A stretch of DNA of 64,000 bases from Sphingobacterium sp. CZ-UAM (GTDB lineage Bacteria > Bacteroidota > Bacteroidia > Sphingobacteriales > Sphingobacteriaceae), in contig NZ_MTCM01000005.1 of the NCBI RefSeq assembly GCF_002000245.1, forward strand, positions 186,001 to 250,000, written 5' to 3'. The position numbers and the translations under genes are program-made. Below, piece after piece: positions 36,306-45,251 of this stretch. The notes beneath the pieces are model-generated. The model saw only the letters and a program-made list of their open reading frames with translations, was not told the origin of the DNA and did not search any database. The first letter of the stretch is position 1; each line of letters begins with the position of its first letter.

Positions 36306-36639
36306 TTAACAGCAGGCTAAATATGCAAAGGGGATACTTAGACCAGGGGGAAGTGAAGCATCTGCCATCATTCTTTGGAAATCTGCTCCTAAAAAGTTCG
36401 TGAAGTTTGAAACGGTTGAGAGGCCATCTATCCACGAGCGGAAAAAACAGTACGTGATTGAAAATAATATTCTTCGCTATTGACCGAATAAAAAGCTCCC
36501 TATTTCAAGTAGAACCTTCAAGTTGGATTAATAACCGCACAACAGCGTTTTTTTTGTTACATCAACCCCGACTCCTTCGCTTTTTTTCTTTTAATTTTTA
36601 GGGAAGGCATATTAAGATCAAATGGTGACCAACTTTACC
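36306..36639. other. Non-coding stretch upstream of DUF6266 gene, with a startless open frame
   Basis: No complete gene was found here. A 57-codon plus-strand frame (36310-36483) has no ATG. It reads as plausible protein in its second half (KKFVKFETVERPSIHERKK), so it may be the 3' relic of a lost gene, but this is weak. The rest is AT-rich and leads into the 11-bp repeat array. Confidence 0.35.
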
Positions 36640-36727
36640 CTTACGACAGTACTTGTTCAGTGTTTGTTCAGTGCTTGCTCAGTAATTACTCAGTGCGAGC
36701 TGAATAATTAATGAGTAATTACTGTCT
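36640..36727. repeat. 11-bp periodic repeat array
   Basis: Eight consecutive 11-bp units run without spacers: CTTACGACAGT, ACTTGTTCAGT, GTTTGTTCAGT, GCTTGCTCAGT, AATTACTCAGT, GCGAGCTGAAT, AATTAATGAGT, AATTACTGTCT. The first five share TCAGT or ACAGT at the end; later ones drift and partly invert (ATGAGTAATTACT). The period is close to one DNA helical turn, so equivalent bases face the same side. The array ends 96 bp before the DUF6266 start. Confidence 0.85.
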
Positions 36728-36823
36728 AAAAATTGATTGAAAATTGTGCTTAGGGATAAGTTGGTATTAGGATGTTTCCGTTTTAATGTTTATCTTAATT
36801 ATCTATTTTCTAATCAGACCGTT

Positions 36824-37483
36824 ATGGCAATAATAAAAAATGGCGTTAATGGAACTGTTTCCGGGAAAGCGGGTTCCGTTGTGTTTGTGTTGACGAAAAC
36901 AGGAAATTATGTACGCGCTCTCCCTCGGGTTAAAAAACGGGACCCCAGTCCTGAACAGCTGCTCAATAGAACCCGCTTCAAAATTGTGAGGTCACATATT
37001 AGTCTATTAAATCCGATCATCAAGATAGGTTTTAAGGCATATAGCTACCCAAAGCGGGCATATGATGGTGCGATGTCTTATAATCTGAACGAAGCACTTA
37101 TCCAGAAAGAAGACGATTTTACGGTTGACTGGCAGAAATTTATGATTGCCAAAGGAAGCCCCAACCCCATCACTTCCTACACGATGGATTTCGATCAAGA
37201 AAACCGAGCGCTACGGGTTACTTGGGAATATGATGCCTATCTGGAGAAAAAGTTTGACACCAGGTTTTATGATTCCTTCTTAGTCCTGTATAATGCAGCG
37301 GGTAATGGGGTTGAATATCCACTTTTGACGAACGACTCAAAAAACAGCTTAACAGCTGGCAAACAAGACATTATTATTTCAAAACATGGAAAGGAAGCTA
37401 CTTACGAAGTGTATATATTTTTTGTAGAGAGCTATGGTGGGCGGAATACAGACAGTCTGCACCTGGGCAGCGTAAAGGTTTGA
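36824..37483 (+). CDS. DUF6266 family protein
   Basis: This 219-residue protein begins MAIIKNGVNGTVSGKAGSVV; the GxNGxxSGKxGxVV start followed by RALPRVKKRDPSPEQLLNR is what I recall for DUF6266, a family often multicopy in Sphingobacteriaceae. Function is unknown. The N-terminal half resembles phage- or contractile-system-associated small structural proteins in style, but no such genes are nearby. The frame is open to 36737; the Met at 36824 fits the family start. It lies on the opposite strand between pnp and rpsO, preceded by the 11-bp array and followed by a terminator, like an inserted unit. Confidence 0.7.
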   Translation: MAIIKNGVNGTVSGKAGSVVFVLTKTGNYVRALPRVKKRDPSPEQLLNRTRFKIVRSHISLLNPIIKIGFKAYSYPKRAYDGAMSYNLNEALIQKEDDFTVDWQKFMIAKGSPNPITSYTMDFDQENRALRVTWEYDAYLEKKFDTRFYDSFLVLYNAAGNGVEYPLLTNDSKNSLTAGKQDIIISKHGKEATYEVYIFFVESYGGRNTDSLHLGSVKV

Positions 37484-37532
37484 CCACAGCTTTTGCTAGC
37501 AGAACCATACAGCTGTGCTATAATAAAACGAA

Positions 37533-37560
37533 AAAAGCCATCCAGATCTGGATGGCTTTC
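37533..37560. terminator. Bidirectional terminator between DUF6266 gene and rpsO
   Basis: AAAGCCATCCAGA and TCTGGATGGCTTT form a perfect 26-bp palindrome flanked by an A-run and a T-rich tail. It can stop both the DUF6266 transcript and, in the other direction, rpsO, which stops at 37584. Confidence 0.8.
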
Positions 37561-37583
37561 TTAAAAAACCTTTGTACAAAAGC

Positions 37584-37862
37584 TTATTTGATGATATCAC
37601 GTAAACCTAGCGCTTTGATGATCGCACGGTAACGGTTAATATCAGTTTTGTAAAGATAAGCCAATAATGAACGACGTTTACCTACCAACATTTGTAGGGC
37701 ACGTTGTGTACCGAAATCTTTTCTGTTCTTTTTCAAATGCTCTGTTAAGTGAGCAATTCTCTTAGTGAATAAAGCAACCTGACCTTCTGTAGATCCAGTG
37801 TTTGTCGCTGATCCAGCAAATTCTGCGAAGATTTCAGCTTTGTACTCTTTACTTAAATACAT
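37584..37862 (-). CDS. rpsO: 30S ribosomal protein S15
   Basis: S15 is a primary 16S rRNA-binding protein of the small subunit. The 92-residue protein has the family pattern: TGSTEGQVALFTKRIAHLTE, HLKKNRKDFGTQRALQMLVG, KRRSLLAYLYKTDINRYRAI and the LGLRDI end. Length is near the usual 89 residues. It has a good promoter at 37907-37936. In many bacteria rpsO and pnp are adjacent; here both are on the minus strand but are interrupted by a plus-strand gene. Confidence 0.97.
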   Translation of the reverse strand: MYLSKEYKAEIFAEFAGSATNTGSTEGQVALFTKRIAHLTEHLKKNRKDFGTQRALQMLVGKRRSLLAYLYKTDINRYRAIIKALGLRDIIK

Positions 37863-37906
37863 CTCTTGAATAATATTAAAGCGTTAAAAAATTTATTAAT
37901 TGCGTG

Positions 37907-37936
37907 CAAAGGTAGCATTTTTTTTTGGATCAGCAA
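37907..37936 (-). promoter_or_regulatory. rpsO promoter
   Basis: Minus-strand TACCTTTG (37914-37907) and TTG (37936-37934) are separated by 19 bp, an excellent match to the Bacteroidota consensus. The -7 is the same octamer as that of pnp. Confidence 0.7.
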
Positions 37937-37964
37937 ATGTTCCTTCCTAACGTCTTCACTTTCA

Positions 37965-39179
37965 CTATACTTTTACATAGATTTTTTTCTTGTCCAACCA
38001 GTAACAGATGACCCACATGAGCGCCAAAAAACACAGGGAATAAACAAAAGAGCCTAGTTCGGGGATTCCGGGAACTTTGGCACAGACGTATTTATAAAAC
38101 CAGCCAAAAGCGTCGATATATTTTTGAGTTCCGTCTTCCGCCAATCCGTCCGGGATCCGGAATAAACCCAAAAAGCGCGGTAAAATTCCACTCAGTACAA
38201 ATATAAATAAAGGGTTTTTGCCGAACACATCAAAAAATTGAGTCAATTTATTTTTAACCCCTTGCACCTCAATAAACCAAATCATACCAGCGATTGTCAT
38301 TGTCGCAAGTCCGGTTGTGTAAAGCACGTAGGAACTTGTCCAGATTTTCTTATTGATCGGAAAGCCCAGCGCCCAGATCCATGCCAAAACAAGAAGGATA
38401 AAACCAGTTACAAACATACCCGATAATAGCTTAAAATGAGGCTCGTTTGAAGCCGGTACCTTGGACCATAACCAGTCCACCTGCCCTTGTTTCTTGATAA
38501 ATACCCCTACCAGATAACCAAATACAACCTGTACCACCGCTGGTAAGGTACTCATTAGCCCCTCGGGGTCAAATGGAACTCCTTCGCCCTTATAGATATG
38601 TGGCACGCCCAAAAGAGCGATATCATATTTTGTTCCAAACCATCCTTCTAAGCTATATGGATCTGTTCCTCCGGCCAGGGCACAGACAGCCCAATACAGT
38701 AATAATATGATGGTAGAAATCCAGATAATTGCCTTCTCTTTAAAGTAATAAGCTAATATGGAGGCAAAACAATAAGCAATCGCGATACGTTGTAGGACTC
38801 CGAGGATACGGATACCCCGACTTGGATCATTTGGGTCTACCCATTGTTTAAAAACCAGTTCTGCTCCCTGCCATTTAATAAATGGCCACCAGTTGATAAA
38901 GAGGCCAATTGCAAAAATCAGGACAGTACGTTTAAGTACTTTTTTCCAGAAGACCGCCGGACCGGCCTCCTGCAATCGCGGAATGACAAAGGACATCGCG
39001 TTTCCGACAGCAAATAGAAAAAATGGGAAAACCAAGTCCGTTGGAGAGCATCCATGCCAGGCTGCATGTTTTAGCGGGGCAAACATATGCGCCCATGTGC
39101 CCGGATTATTGACCATAATCATCAGAGCAACAGTAGCCCCGCGAAATACATCCAAGGAATAATAACGTTGTTTCATCAT
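37965..39179 (-). CDS. DUF5009 / heparan-alpha-glucosaminide N-acetyltransferase-like membrane protein
   Basis: This 404-residue inner-membrane protein has about ten helices and is related to NagX/YeiB and the catalytic region of HGSNAT. It begins RYYSLDVFRGATVALMIMVN, the family start, with NPGTWAHMFAPLKHAAWHGC next, which holds the conserved His thought to carry the acetyl group. Proteins of this type acetylate glucosamine or other sugars across the membrane. In Bacteroidota they are common in glycan-utilisation loci, and this one lies directly upstream, on the opposite strand, of the first ROK gene. Start may be either of the first two Met codons. Confidence 0.85.
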   Translation of the reverse strand: MMKQRYYSLDVFRGATVALMIMVNNPGTWAHMFAPLKHAAWHGCSPTDLVFPFFLFAVGNAMSFVIPRLQEAGPAVFWKKVLKRTVLIFAIGLFINWWPFIKWQGAELVFKQWVDPNDPSRGIRILGVLQRIAIAYCFASILAYYFKEKAIIWISTIILLLYWAVCALAGGTDPYSLEGWFGTKYDIALLGVPHIYKGEGVPFDPEGLMSTLPAVVQVVFGYLVGVFIKKQGQVDWLWSKVPASNEPHFKLLSGMFVTGFILLVLAWIWALGFPINKKIWTSSYVLYTTGLATMTIAGMIWFIEVQGVKNKLTQFFDVFGKNPLFIFVLSGILPRFLGLFRIPDGLAEDGTQKYIDAFGWFYKYVCAKVPGIPELGSFVYSLCFLALMWVICYWLDKKKIYVKV

Positions 39180-39306
39180 AAATTAAGTGATTAGCTAGTA
39201 AATATAGGCATTTTGACTTCATTTTTATGCCAAATCAAATCAATCACTGCACAAACAGGAAGCTTTTAGCAAAAAAACAGTATAAAAATAAGGGCTAACA
39301 AAATTC

Positions 39307-39360
39307 CTTTTTAAAATTATTTAAAAAGTTGTTAAAACTTACCTAAAATACTTATCTTTA
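39307..39360 (+). promoter_or_regulatory. Operator and promoter of ROK gene 1
   Basis: An inverted repeat CTTTTTAAA (39307-39315) and TTTAAAAAG (39320-39328) is followed by TTG (39329-39331), ACTTACC (39337-39343) and TATCTTTA (39353-39360), with 21 bp between TTG and the -7-like octamer. The same series of elements precedes the other two ROK genes. Confidence 0.6.
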
Positions 39361-39402
39361 GCTAACAATTATGACCAATTCCTTTTATTAGGTAATTAAA
39401 CA

Positions 39403-40566
39403 ATGAAAGCTGACATTTTACGATTATTATATTATAATAAGACACAATCCATTGCGGATCTCTCTAAATCTCTTTCAAAAAGTACGCCCATAGTCACAAA
39501 GACAATTAATGAACTTGTGAAACAAGAACTTATTCTTGATCATGGCCTGGGGGAATCAACAGGCGGTCGGCGTGCCGCCCAATATGGACTCAATAGTAAC
39601 CTTTCATACTATATCGTCAGTGTCGCTATAGATCAATATTATAGCTCCTTTACCATTTCCAATTTAGCGCACACTATTGTTGCACAACAGAAAGATATCG
39701 CCATCAACTTAAAAGAACAGGATGCCGGGGAACGGATCCTCCATGCACTTGAAACGATTCTTCATGAAAGTCAGATTGACAAACAACATATTATTGGTGT
39801 GGGAATCAGTATGCCCGGATTTGTTAATCCGGAAGAGAAAATAAATGACTCTTATCCCCAAAATTCTTCCCTCCACCATCTCTATAAACAAATTGAAGAA
39901 AAATTACAGTTAGCCACAGTTATTGACAATGATTCCCGATGTGTTGCTTGGGCGGAAAAGGAATTTGGCCATGGGGTGGATATCGCGCATACCCTTGTCA
40001 TCAATTTAAACTGGGGTGTTGGACTTGGAATTATCATAAACGGTGAAATCTTTAAAGGTGCAACAGGTTTTGCAGGTGAGTTTAGCCACATTCCCTTGTC
40101 CGATAAAACCACCTTGTGCTCATGTGGCAAGAGAGGCTGTTTGGAAGTCGAAGCATCCTTAAATGCCGCCATACAAAATACCGAATCAGATATCCAAAAT
40201 GGTGAATATTCGATTTACTCCACCTTTGCTAAAATAAATACAAATAAAGCGGATACATTAATTGAAGCAGCGAAGTTGGGTGATCAAATTGCGATTAATA
40301 ACCTTGGAAAAATTGGCTACATGCTCGGAAAAGGTATTTCAACCCTACTGCATATCCTCAATCCGAACAAAATAATCATTAGCGGACGTGGAGCGGAAGT
40401 GGGTGATATTATCGCCCCACAGATCCAGGTCGCAATCAACGAGTTTAGCATTCCCAAAATCGCAAAAATGACCAAAATAGAAATTTCTGAACTTCACAGA
40501 GACGCACAGCAAATGGGGACCGCCGCCTTAGTGGCGGAACATCTGATCGATAATATTATCCATTAG
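39403..40566 (+). CDS. ROK-family transcriptional repressor 1 (orphan copy)
   Basis: This 387-residue regulator is of the NagC/Mlc/XylR type. The N-terminal winged helix (about 1-62) contains SIADLSKSLSKSTPIVTKTI and the wing GESTGGRRAAQYGL. The ROK domain contains GVGISMPGFVN, TVIDNDSRCVAWAEKEFG, VINLNWGVGLGIIINGE, the sugar-contact GATGFAGEFSHIPL and the zinc motif CSCGKRGCLE. The usual DxGGT ATP motif is replaced by VAIDQYYSSF, so it is a regulator and not a kinase. It closely resembles the genes at 40940 and 47519 but has no SusC/SusD pair behind it. Confidence 0.92.
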   Translation: MKADILRLLYYNKTQSIADLSKSLSKSTPIVTKTINELVKQELILDHGLGESTGGRRAAQYGLNSNLSYYIVSVAIDQYYSSFTISNLAHTIVAQQKDIAINLKEQDAGERILHALETILHESQIDKQHIIGVGISMPGFVNPEEKINDSYPQNSSLHHLYKQIEEKLQLATVIDNDSRCVAWAEKEFGHGVDIAHTLVINLNWGVGLGIIINGEIFKGATGFAGEFSHIPLSDKTTLCSCGKRGCLEVEASLNAAIQNTESDIQNGEYSIYSTFAKINTNKADTLIEAAKLGDQIAINNLGKIGYMLGKGISTLLHILNPNKIIISGRGAEVGDIIAPQIQVAINEFSIPKIAKMTKIEISELHRDAQQMGTAALVAEHLIDNIIH

Positions 40567-40837
40567 TTAGGAAAACTGCTATTCACATATACAGCTACAC
40601 TGATTATCAGATTAATATCAATCCAGCTACAACTCACCCTGTAGCTTGCTATCTCGATCGAGCATCGTCTGATAAAAGATTGTACGAGGATGTTTAGATT
40701 TAAAATCAAATCATCCAGCGTCAAAAGTACCATCAACAAAATAAGGGTCTATACAGGTTCCTAAAAAACGCTCCAATTATGAGAGCGTTTTTTATTTACA
40801 GGTCAACAAAATAAAATATAACCAGTTCTAAAGGCTA
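40567..40837. other. Gap between ROK genes 1 and 2, with terminator
   Basis: No gene or SusC fragment was recognised here. A hairpin at 40763-40793, arms AAAAAACGCTC and GAGCGTTTTTT, looks like the terminator of the orphan ROK transcript. The operator of ROK gene 2 follows at 40838. Confidence 0.6.
40763..40793 (+). terminator. Terminator downstream of ROK gene 1
   Basis: AAAAAACGCTC and GAGCGTTTTTT pair perfectly over 11 bp with a 9-nt loop, T-tract at the end. It lies about 200 bp after the ROK 1 stop. Confidence 0.75.
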
Positions 40838-40894
40838 CTTTTTAAAAAAAAATAAAAAGGTATTTCCACTTAACACAAATATAACATATCTTTA
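40838..40894 (+). promoter_or_regulatory. Operator and promoter of ROK gene 2
   Basis: CTTTTTAAA (40838-40846) and AATAAAAAG (40851-40859, two mismatches from perfect symmetry) are followed by ACTTAAC (40868-40874) and TATCTTTA (40887-40894). Spacing from ACTTAAC to the -7 octamer is the same as before ROK gene 3. The -33 position reads TTTC, not TTG. Confidence 0.55.
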
Positions 40895-40939
40895 GCGATC
40901 ACTAAATGGGAAAACACTAACGCATCCCCACATAACAGC

Positions 40940-42112
40940 ATGGAATTGAAGGAGAAAATCCTTGTATATCTTTACTATTTAAAGGAGCTGTCTATTGCTG
41001 GACTTTCTAAAAGCCTGGCAAAAAGCACGCCTATTGTTACAAAAGCAATTAATGAGCTATTAGAACAACATGTTATTGTAGACAAAGGTTTGGCCGCCTC
41101 CACCGGAGGCAGAAGGGCAGCGTTATATGCTTTAAATGATCATGCTGACCAACTCATTATTAGTGTGTCCGTAGACCAGTTCTATACATCCATTCATCTG
41201 AGCAACCTGAAACAGGAAGTTTTAGCTGAAACAGTGGATATCAGGCTCGACCTAAGAGACGAATCTACTGGAAATGATATAGTTGAGCACATCAGAAAGT
41301 TTATTAATGCTCATAAATTAAAAAGCAGCAAAATTATAGGAATAGGAATCAGCATGCCGGGCTTTGTCAACGCCAGCCTTGGAGTCAATGATTCATTTGC
41401 CGATAACAATCCACTTCATCATCTTAAGCACAACATTGAAAAGAAGCTGAATATACCCACAATAATTGATAATGATTCCCACTGTGTTGCCTGGGCTGAA
41501 AAAGAATTCGGAAGTGGCGTAGACAGCACACATACGCTGGTCATTAATCTGAATTGGGGAGTAGGCTTGGGAATTATCATTAATGGTGAAATTTTTACCG
41601 GCGCTACGGGTTTTGCTGGCGAGTTTAGTCACATTCCGCTCTCTAACACCAACAGTTTATGTTCCTGTGGAAAAAGGGGCTGTCTTGAAGTGGAGGCATC
41701 TTTAAAATCCGCAATAGAGCAAACAGAATTGGCAATCCAACAGGGAGAGTATTCCATCTATAGCACGCTTATAAAAACCATGAGCAACAAAAATAATGCC
41801 CTCATCGAGGCCGCAAAAATAGGAGACCAATTGGTTATCTATAATATTGGGAAGATCGGTTTTATGATCGGGAAAGGGATATCGACCTTGCTTCACATCC
41901 TCAATCCAAATAAGGTTGTTATCAGTGGCCGAGGAGCGGAGATTGGACATATTTTAGGCCCACAAATCCAAAACGCTATCAATGAATTCAGTATTCCCAG
42001 AATAGCCAAAATGACTGAAATAGAAATTTCAGGGCTACATAAAACTGCACAACAAAAAGGGACAGCTGCATTAGTTGTCGAACATTATATCAATCGCATT
42101 TTAACGAATTAA
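40940..42112 (+). CDS. ROK-family transcriptional repressor 2
   Basis: This 390-residue paralogue of the genes at 39403 and 47519 has the same layout: winged helix with SIAGLSKSLAKSTPIVTKAI and AASTGGRRAALYAL, then a ROK domain with GIGISMPGFVN, TIIDNDSHCVAWAEKEFG, GATGFAGEFSHIPL and CSCGKRGCLEVEAS. No kinase ATP motif is present. Its stop is 24 bp before the SusC start at 42137 with no terminator between, so it is cotranscribed with that SusC/SusD pair and probably controls it. The sugar ligand is unknown; the zinc and sugar-contact residues are intact, so ligand sensing is likely. Confidence 0.93.
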   Translation: MELKEKILVYLYYLKELSIAGLSKSLAKSTPIVTKAINELLEQHVIVDKGLAASTGGRRAALYALNDHADQLIISVSVDQFYTSIHLSNLKQEVLAETVDIRLDLRDESTGNDIVEHIRKFINAHKLKSSKIIGIGISMPGFVNASLGVNDSFADNNPLHHLKHNIEKKLNIPTIIDNDSHCVAWAEKEFGSGVDSTHTLVINLNWGVGLGIIINGEIFTGATGFAGEFSHIPLSNTNSLCSCGKRGCLEVEASLKSAIEQTELAIQQGEYSIYSTLIKTMSNKNNALIEAAKIGDQLVIYNIGKIGFMIGKGISTLLHILNPNKVVISGRGAEIGHILGPQIQNAINEFSIPRIAKMTEIEISGLHKTAQQKGTAALVVEHYINRILTN

Positions 42113-42136
42113 ACTCTTTACTTAATTACCTAAAAA

Positions 42137-45100
42137 ATGAGTCTATTTTACAAAAAAGCAGCGGGGTTAGCATTGGGCACAATATTTAGTGCTTCAGCCC
42201 TCTATGCGCAACAAACAATTACAGGTAAGGTATCCGATGACAAAGGGCCTATTTCAGGAGCCACTGTAGCAGTCAAAGGAACTACAAAAGCGACACAGAC
42301 AAACGCCAGTGGATCATTTAGCATTGATGCAGCTCCAGGTGAAACCATCCGTGTATCAATCGTCGGATACAAAGCCCAAGAAATCGTGGTTGGTTCAACT
42401 AAAACGATTAATGTTACATTAATCTCAGATGCCTCAACATTAGGAGAGGTCGTCGTGACAGCCATGGGTATAAAAAGGGAGAAGAAAACATTGGGTTATT
42501 CTTTTCAGGAAGTTAAATCCGAACAATTGACAGATGCCAAAGAAACTAATGTTGCGAATGCATTGGTCGGTAAAGTTTCCGGACTTCAGGTAATAAAAGG
42601 TTCGGCAGGTCCAGCATCTTCGACGAAGATCACACTTCGTGGTAACAACTCACTTACAGGAGATAATCAACCATTAATCATCGTTGACGGTGTGCCGATG
42701 AACAATTTCCTTGGTGGTATGAAAGGAAATGGTGATAAAAATAACGATATGTGGAACCCCGCTACGGATATGGGTGGTGGTTTAGGTGACATCAACCCAG
42801 ATGATATCGAAAGCATGTCTGTACTTAAAGGCGGTGCAGCATCCGCATTATACGGATCAAGAGCTGGTAATGGTGCCATCGTGATCACGACCAAATCAGG
42901 TAAAGCTCAAAAAGGCGCAGGTATCACTTACTCTTCAACAATCGGTCTTGAAACGATCTTCATGACACCGAATCTGCAAAATAGCTATGGACAAGGAAAA
43001 GACGGTGTTTATAATCCAATAAGTACAACGAGCTGGGGCGATAAAGTAAGCAAGGTATATGACAATATTGGCGCATACTTCAATACGGGGGTTAATCATA
43101 CACAAAACCTTGCTTTTCAACAACAGCTGGGCGAGACCAACATCTATTCTTCCGCAACTTATTTAAATGACCAAAGCAAGATTCCTGGTTCTTCCTTAGA
43201 AAGAATCAATTTGATGACTAAGGTTACCTCATCATTTGGCCCTGATAAACGCTGGACCACTGATGTCAAGGTGCAGTACATGAATATGAACGCCAAAAAC
43301 AGACCTATCTCTGGCCAAAATAATTCGAATGTGTATAGCACATTGTTTACCATGCCTCGTTCCATGAATATCCTTGATTTCAAAAATCCATTGAATGCAG
43401 TCGGTGATATGGCTTGGTATGGAACAAGTGAGAATAAAACGATGAACCCTTATTGGTTGGAAAAATACCGTCTGAACAATGATATTCGTGATCGTTTTAT
43501 CATGAATGGTAATATCAAATACAAATTCAATGACTGGTTAGATGCGGAAGCAAGATTTGGCCGTGATCAGTATACAACCAATTATGAAAACAAAACGTAT
43601 GGTGGTAGCCCATTGATTACAGGTGGTAGTTATGGCGTGGGTAAAAACACATTCTTTGAAAATAACTTCACTGTTGCGTTAAACGCCCGTAAAGATAATT
43701 TAATCGGAAAATGGGGTGGATCTGCTTCCGTATTCGGACAAATTATGAAGACAAGATCAACTGGGATAGATGCAAGTACAGGCGAACTACAAGTACCAAA
43801 TCTGTTTTACATCAATAACAGTAAGTCATTCCCAACAATTGAACAAAGTTTGTTACAAAAACAAATCAACTCACTGTATGCCACAGCTGAGATCAATTAT
43901 GATAATTATTTATTCTTTAACGTGACCGGAAGAAATGACTGGTCATCTGCTTTAGGACTAGACAATAGATCATTCTTCTACCCTTCAGTAAGTGGGTCGT
44001 GGGTAATTTCGGATATGATTAACAAAACGGGAGGTTCATTACCGAGCTGGTTATCATTTGCGAAATTAAGAGGGTCTTATGCTGAAGTTGGTAATGATCT
44101 TCCATCCTTCCAATTGTACAATGTTTATAACATCGGAAAAGATCCAAATGGGAACACGACTGCTGGAATGGGAAATACCAAATATAGCCCGAGCATTCTG
44201 AGCGAACTTATCAAAACCATCGAGTTTGGTTTCGACACCCGTTTATTCAACAGCCGATTAGGTTTGGATTTTGCCTGGTATAAAACCAACGCGACCAACC
44301 AGCTGATCGATCTTCCAATGAACCCTTACAGTGGTTATGAATATGAAAAAATCAATGCCGGAAATATCCAAAACTCGGGTTTTGAAATCGTATTGGACGG
44401 AAGAATATTGACAAATAAAGATCAGTTAACATGGAATTCCAGCCTGAATTTTTCAAGAAACAGAAATAAGATCATCAGTCTTGCCGAAGGGGTAGATATG
44501 TATCCGTTGGGCTCTTATGACAATGTTTCGATCCGTGCCCTTGAAGGTGGATTGTACGGCGATATTTATGGCACCAAATTCTTAAGAGTTGAGGATCCGA
44601 ACAGCGAATTTAACGGTCAATTGATCTTAAACGGCAGCGGATTACCACAGGCGGCAAGCGGTCTTCACAAACTTGGAAACCAAGCTCCTAAAGCATTGGT
44701 AGGCTGGAACAATAATTTTGCTTACAAAAACTTTGGTTTAAGCTTCCAGGTAGACGGAAGATTTGGCGGTGAATTTTTCTCTGGAACAAATCTCAATCTA
44801 CAGGCAAATGGTAGTGCTGCAGTCACAGCTCCAAATGGCGAACGCAATCCATTTGTAGTAGATGGCGTGATTGCCTCCAATGGATCTTACACAAAAAATA
44901 CCGTGCAAACCACGCAACAATTATATTGGACGCAAGTGACTTCCACGTCAGGAAACTATGGTATTACGGAACAAAACGTATATGATGCCACCAATATCCG
45001 TTTGAGAAATGTGACATTAAGTTATAATTTTCCAAAAAGCATTCTTGGAAACAGCATCGTACAACGTGCCAAAGTCAGCTTGACAGGAAATAATCTTTGG

Positions 45101-45232
45101 ATGATTAAAAGCTATGCCAATGGTGTAGATCCAGAATCTGTATTTGCGATCAACTCCAATGCGACAGGCTTTGAGAACTTCTCTACACCAACATCCAGAT
45201 CTTTCTTCCTTAATGTCACTTTAGGCTTCTAA
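42137..45232 (+). CDS. SusC/RagA-family TonB-dependent transporter (pair 1)
   Basis: This outer-membrane oligosaccharide importer is 1031 residues long. A signal peptide (about 1-24, ALYAQQ) is followed by a carboxypeptidase-regulatory-like domain (TITGKVSDDKGPISGATVAV), a TonB-box-like region (LGEVVVTAMGIKRE), a plug with the SusC signature (PLIIVDGVPMNN, LKGGAASALYGSRAGNGAI) and a 22-strand barrel ending FFLNVTLGF. It works with the SusD-like lipoprotein encoded 19 bp downstream. Its first 110 residues are almost the same as those of the second SusC (48707), and the first 21 bases are identical, while the rest differs strongly. Confidence 0.95.
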   Translation: MSLFYKKAAGLALGTIFSASALYAQQTITGKVSDDKGPISGATVAVKGTTKATQTNASGSFSIDAAPGETIRVSIVGYKAQEIVVGSTKTINVTLISDASTLGEVVVTAMGIKREKKTLGYSFQEVKSEQLTDAKETNVANALVGKVSGLQVIKGSAGPASSTKITLRGNNSLTGDNQPLIIVDGVPMNNFLGGMKGNGDKNNDMWNPATDMGGGLGDINPDDIESMSVLKGGAASALYGSRAGNGAIVITTKSGKAQKGAGITYSSTIGLETIFMTPNLQNSYGQGKDGVYNPISTTSWGDKVSKVYDNIGAYFNTGVNHTQNLAFQQQLGETNIYSSATYLNDQSKIPGSSLERINLMTKVTSSFGPDKRWTTDVKVQYMNMNAKNRPISGQNNSNVYSTLFTMPRSMNILDFKNPLNAVGDMAWYGTSENKTMNPYWLEKYRLNNDIRDRFIMNGNIKYKFNDWLDAEARFGRDQYTTNYENKTYGGSPLITGGSYGVGKNTFFENNFTVALNARKDNLIGKWGGSASVFGQIMKTRSTGIDASTGELQVPNLFYINNSKSFPTIEQSLLQKQINSLYATAEINYDNYLFFNVTGRNDWSSALGLDNRSFFYPSVSGSWVISDMINKTGGSLPSWLSFAKLRGSYAEVGNDLPSFQLYNVYNIGKDPNGNTTAGMGNTKYSPSILSELIKTIEFGFDTRLFNSRLGLDFAWYKTNATNQLIDLPMNPYSGYEYEKINAGNIQNSGFEIVLDGRILTNKDQLTWNSSLNFSRNRNKIISLAEGVDMYPLGSYDNVSIRALEGGLYGDIYGTKFLRVEDPNSEFNGQLILNGSGLPQAASGLHKLGNQAPKALVGWNNNFAYKNFGLSFQVDGRFGGEFFSGTNLNLQANGSAAVTAPNGERNPFVVDGVIASNGSYTKNTVQTTQQLYWTQVTSTSGNYGITEQNVYDATNIRLRNVTLSYNFPKSILGNSIVQRAKVSLTGNNLWMIKSYANGVDPESVFAINSNATGFENFSTPTSRSFFLNVTLGF

Positions 45233-45251
45233 TCAACAAAAACGATAAATC

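Noticed and set aside
36640..36727. Possible CRISPR array
   Set aside because: Units are 11 bp, contiguous and degenerate, with no spacers and no cas genes nearby.
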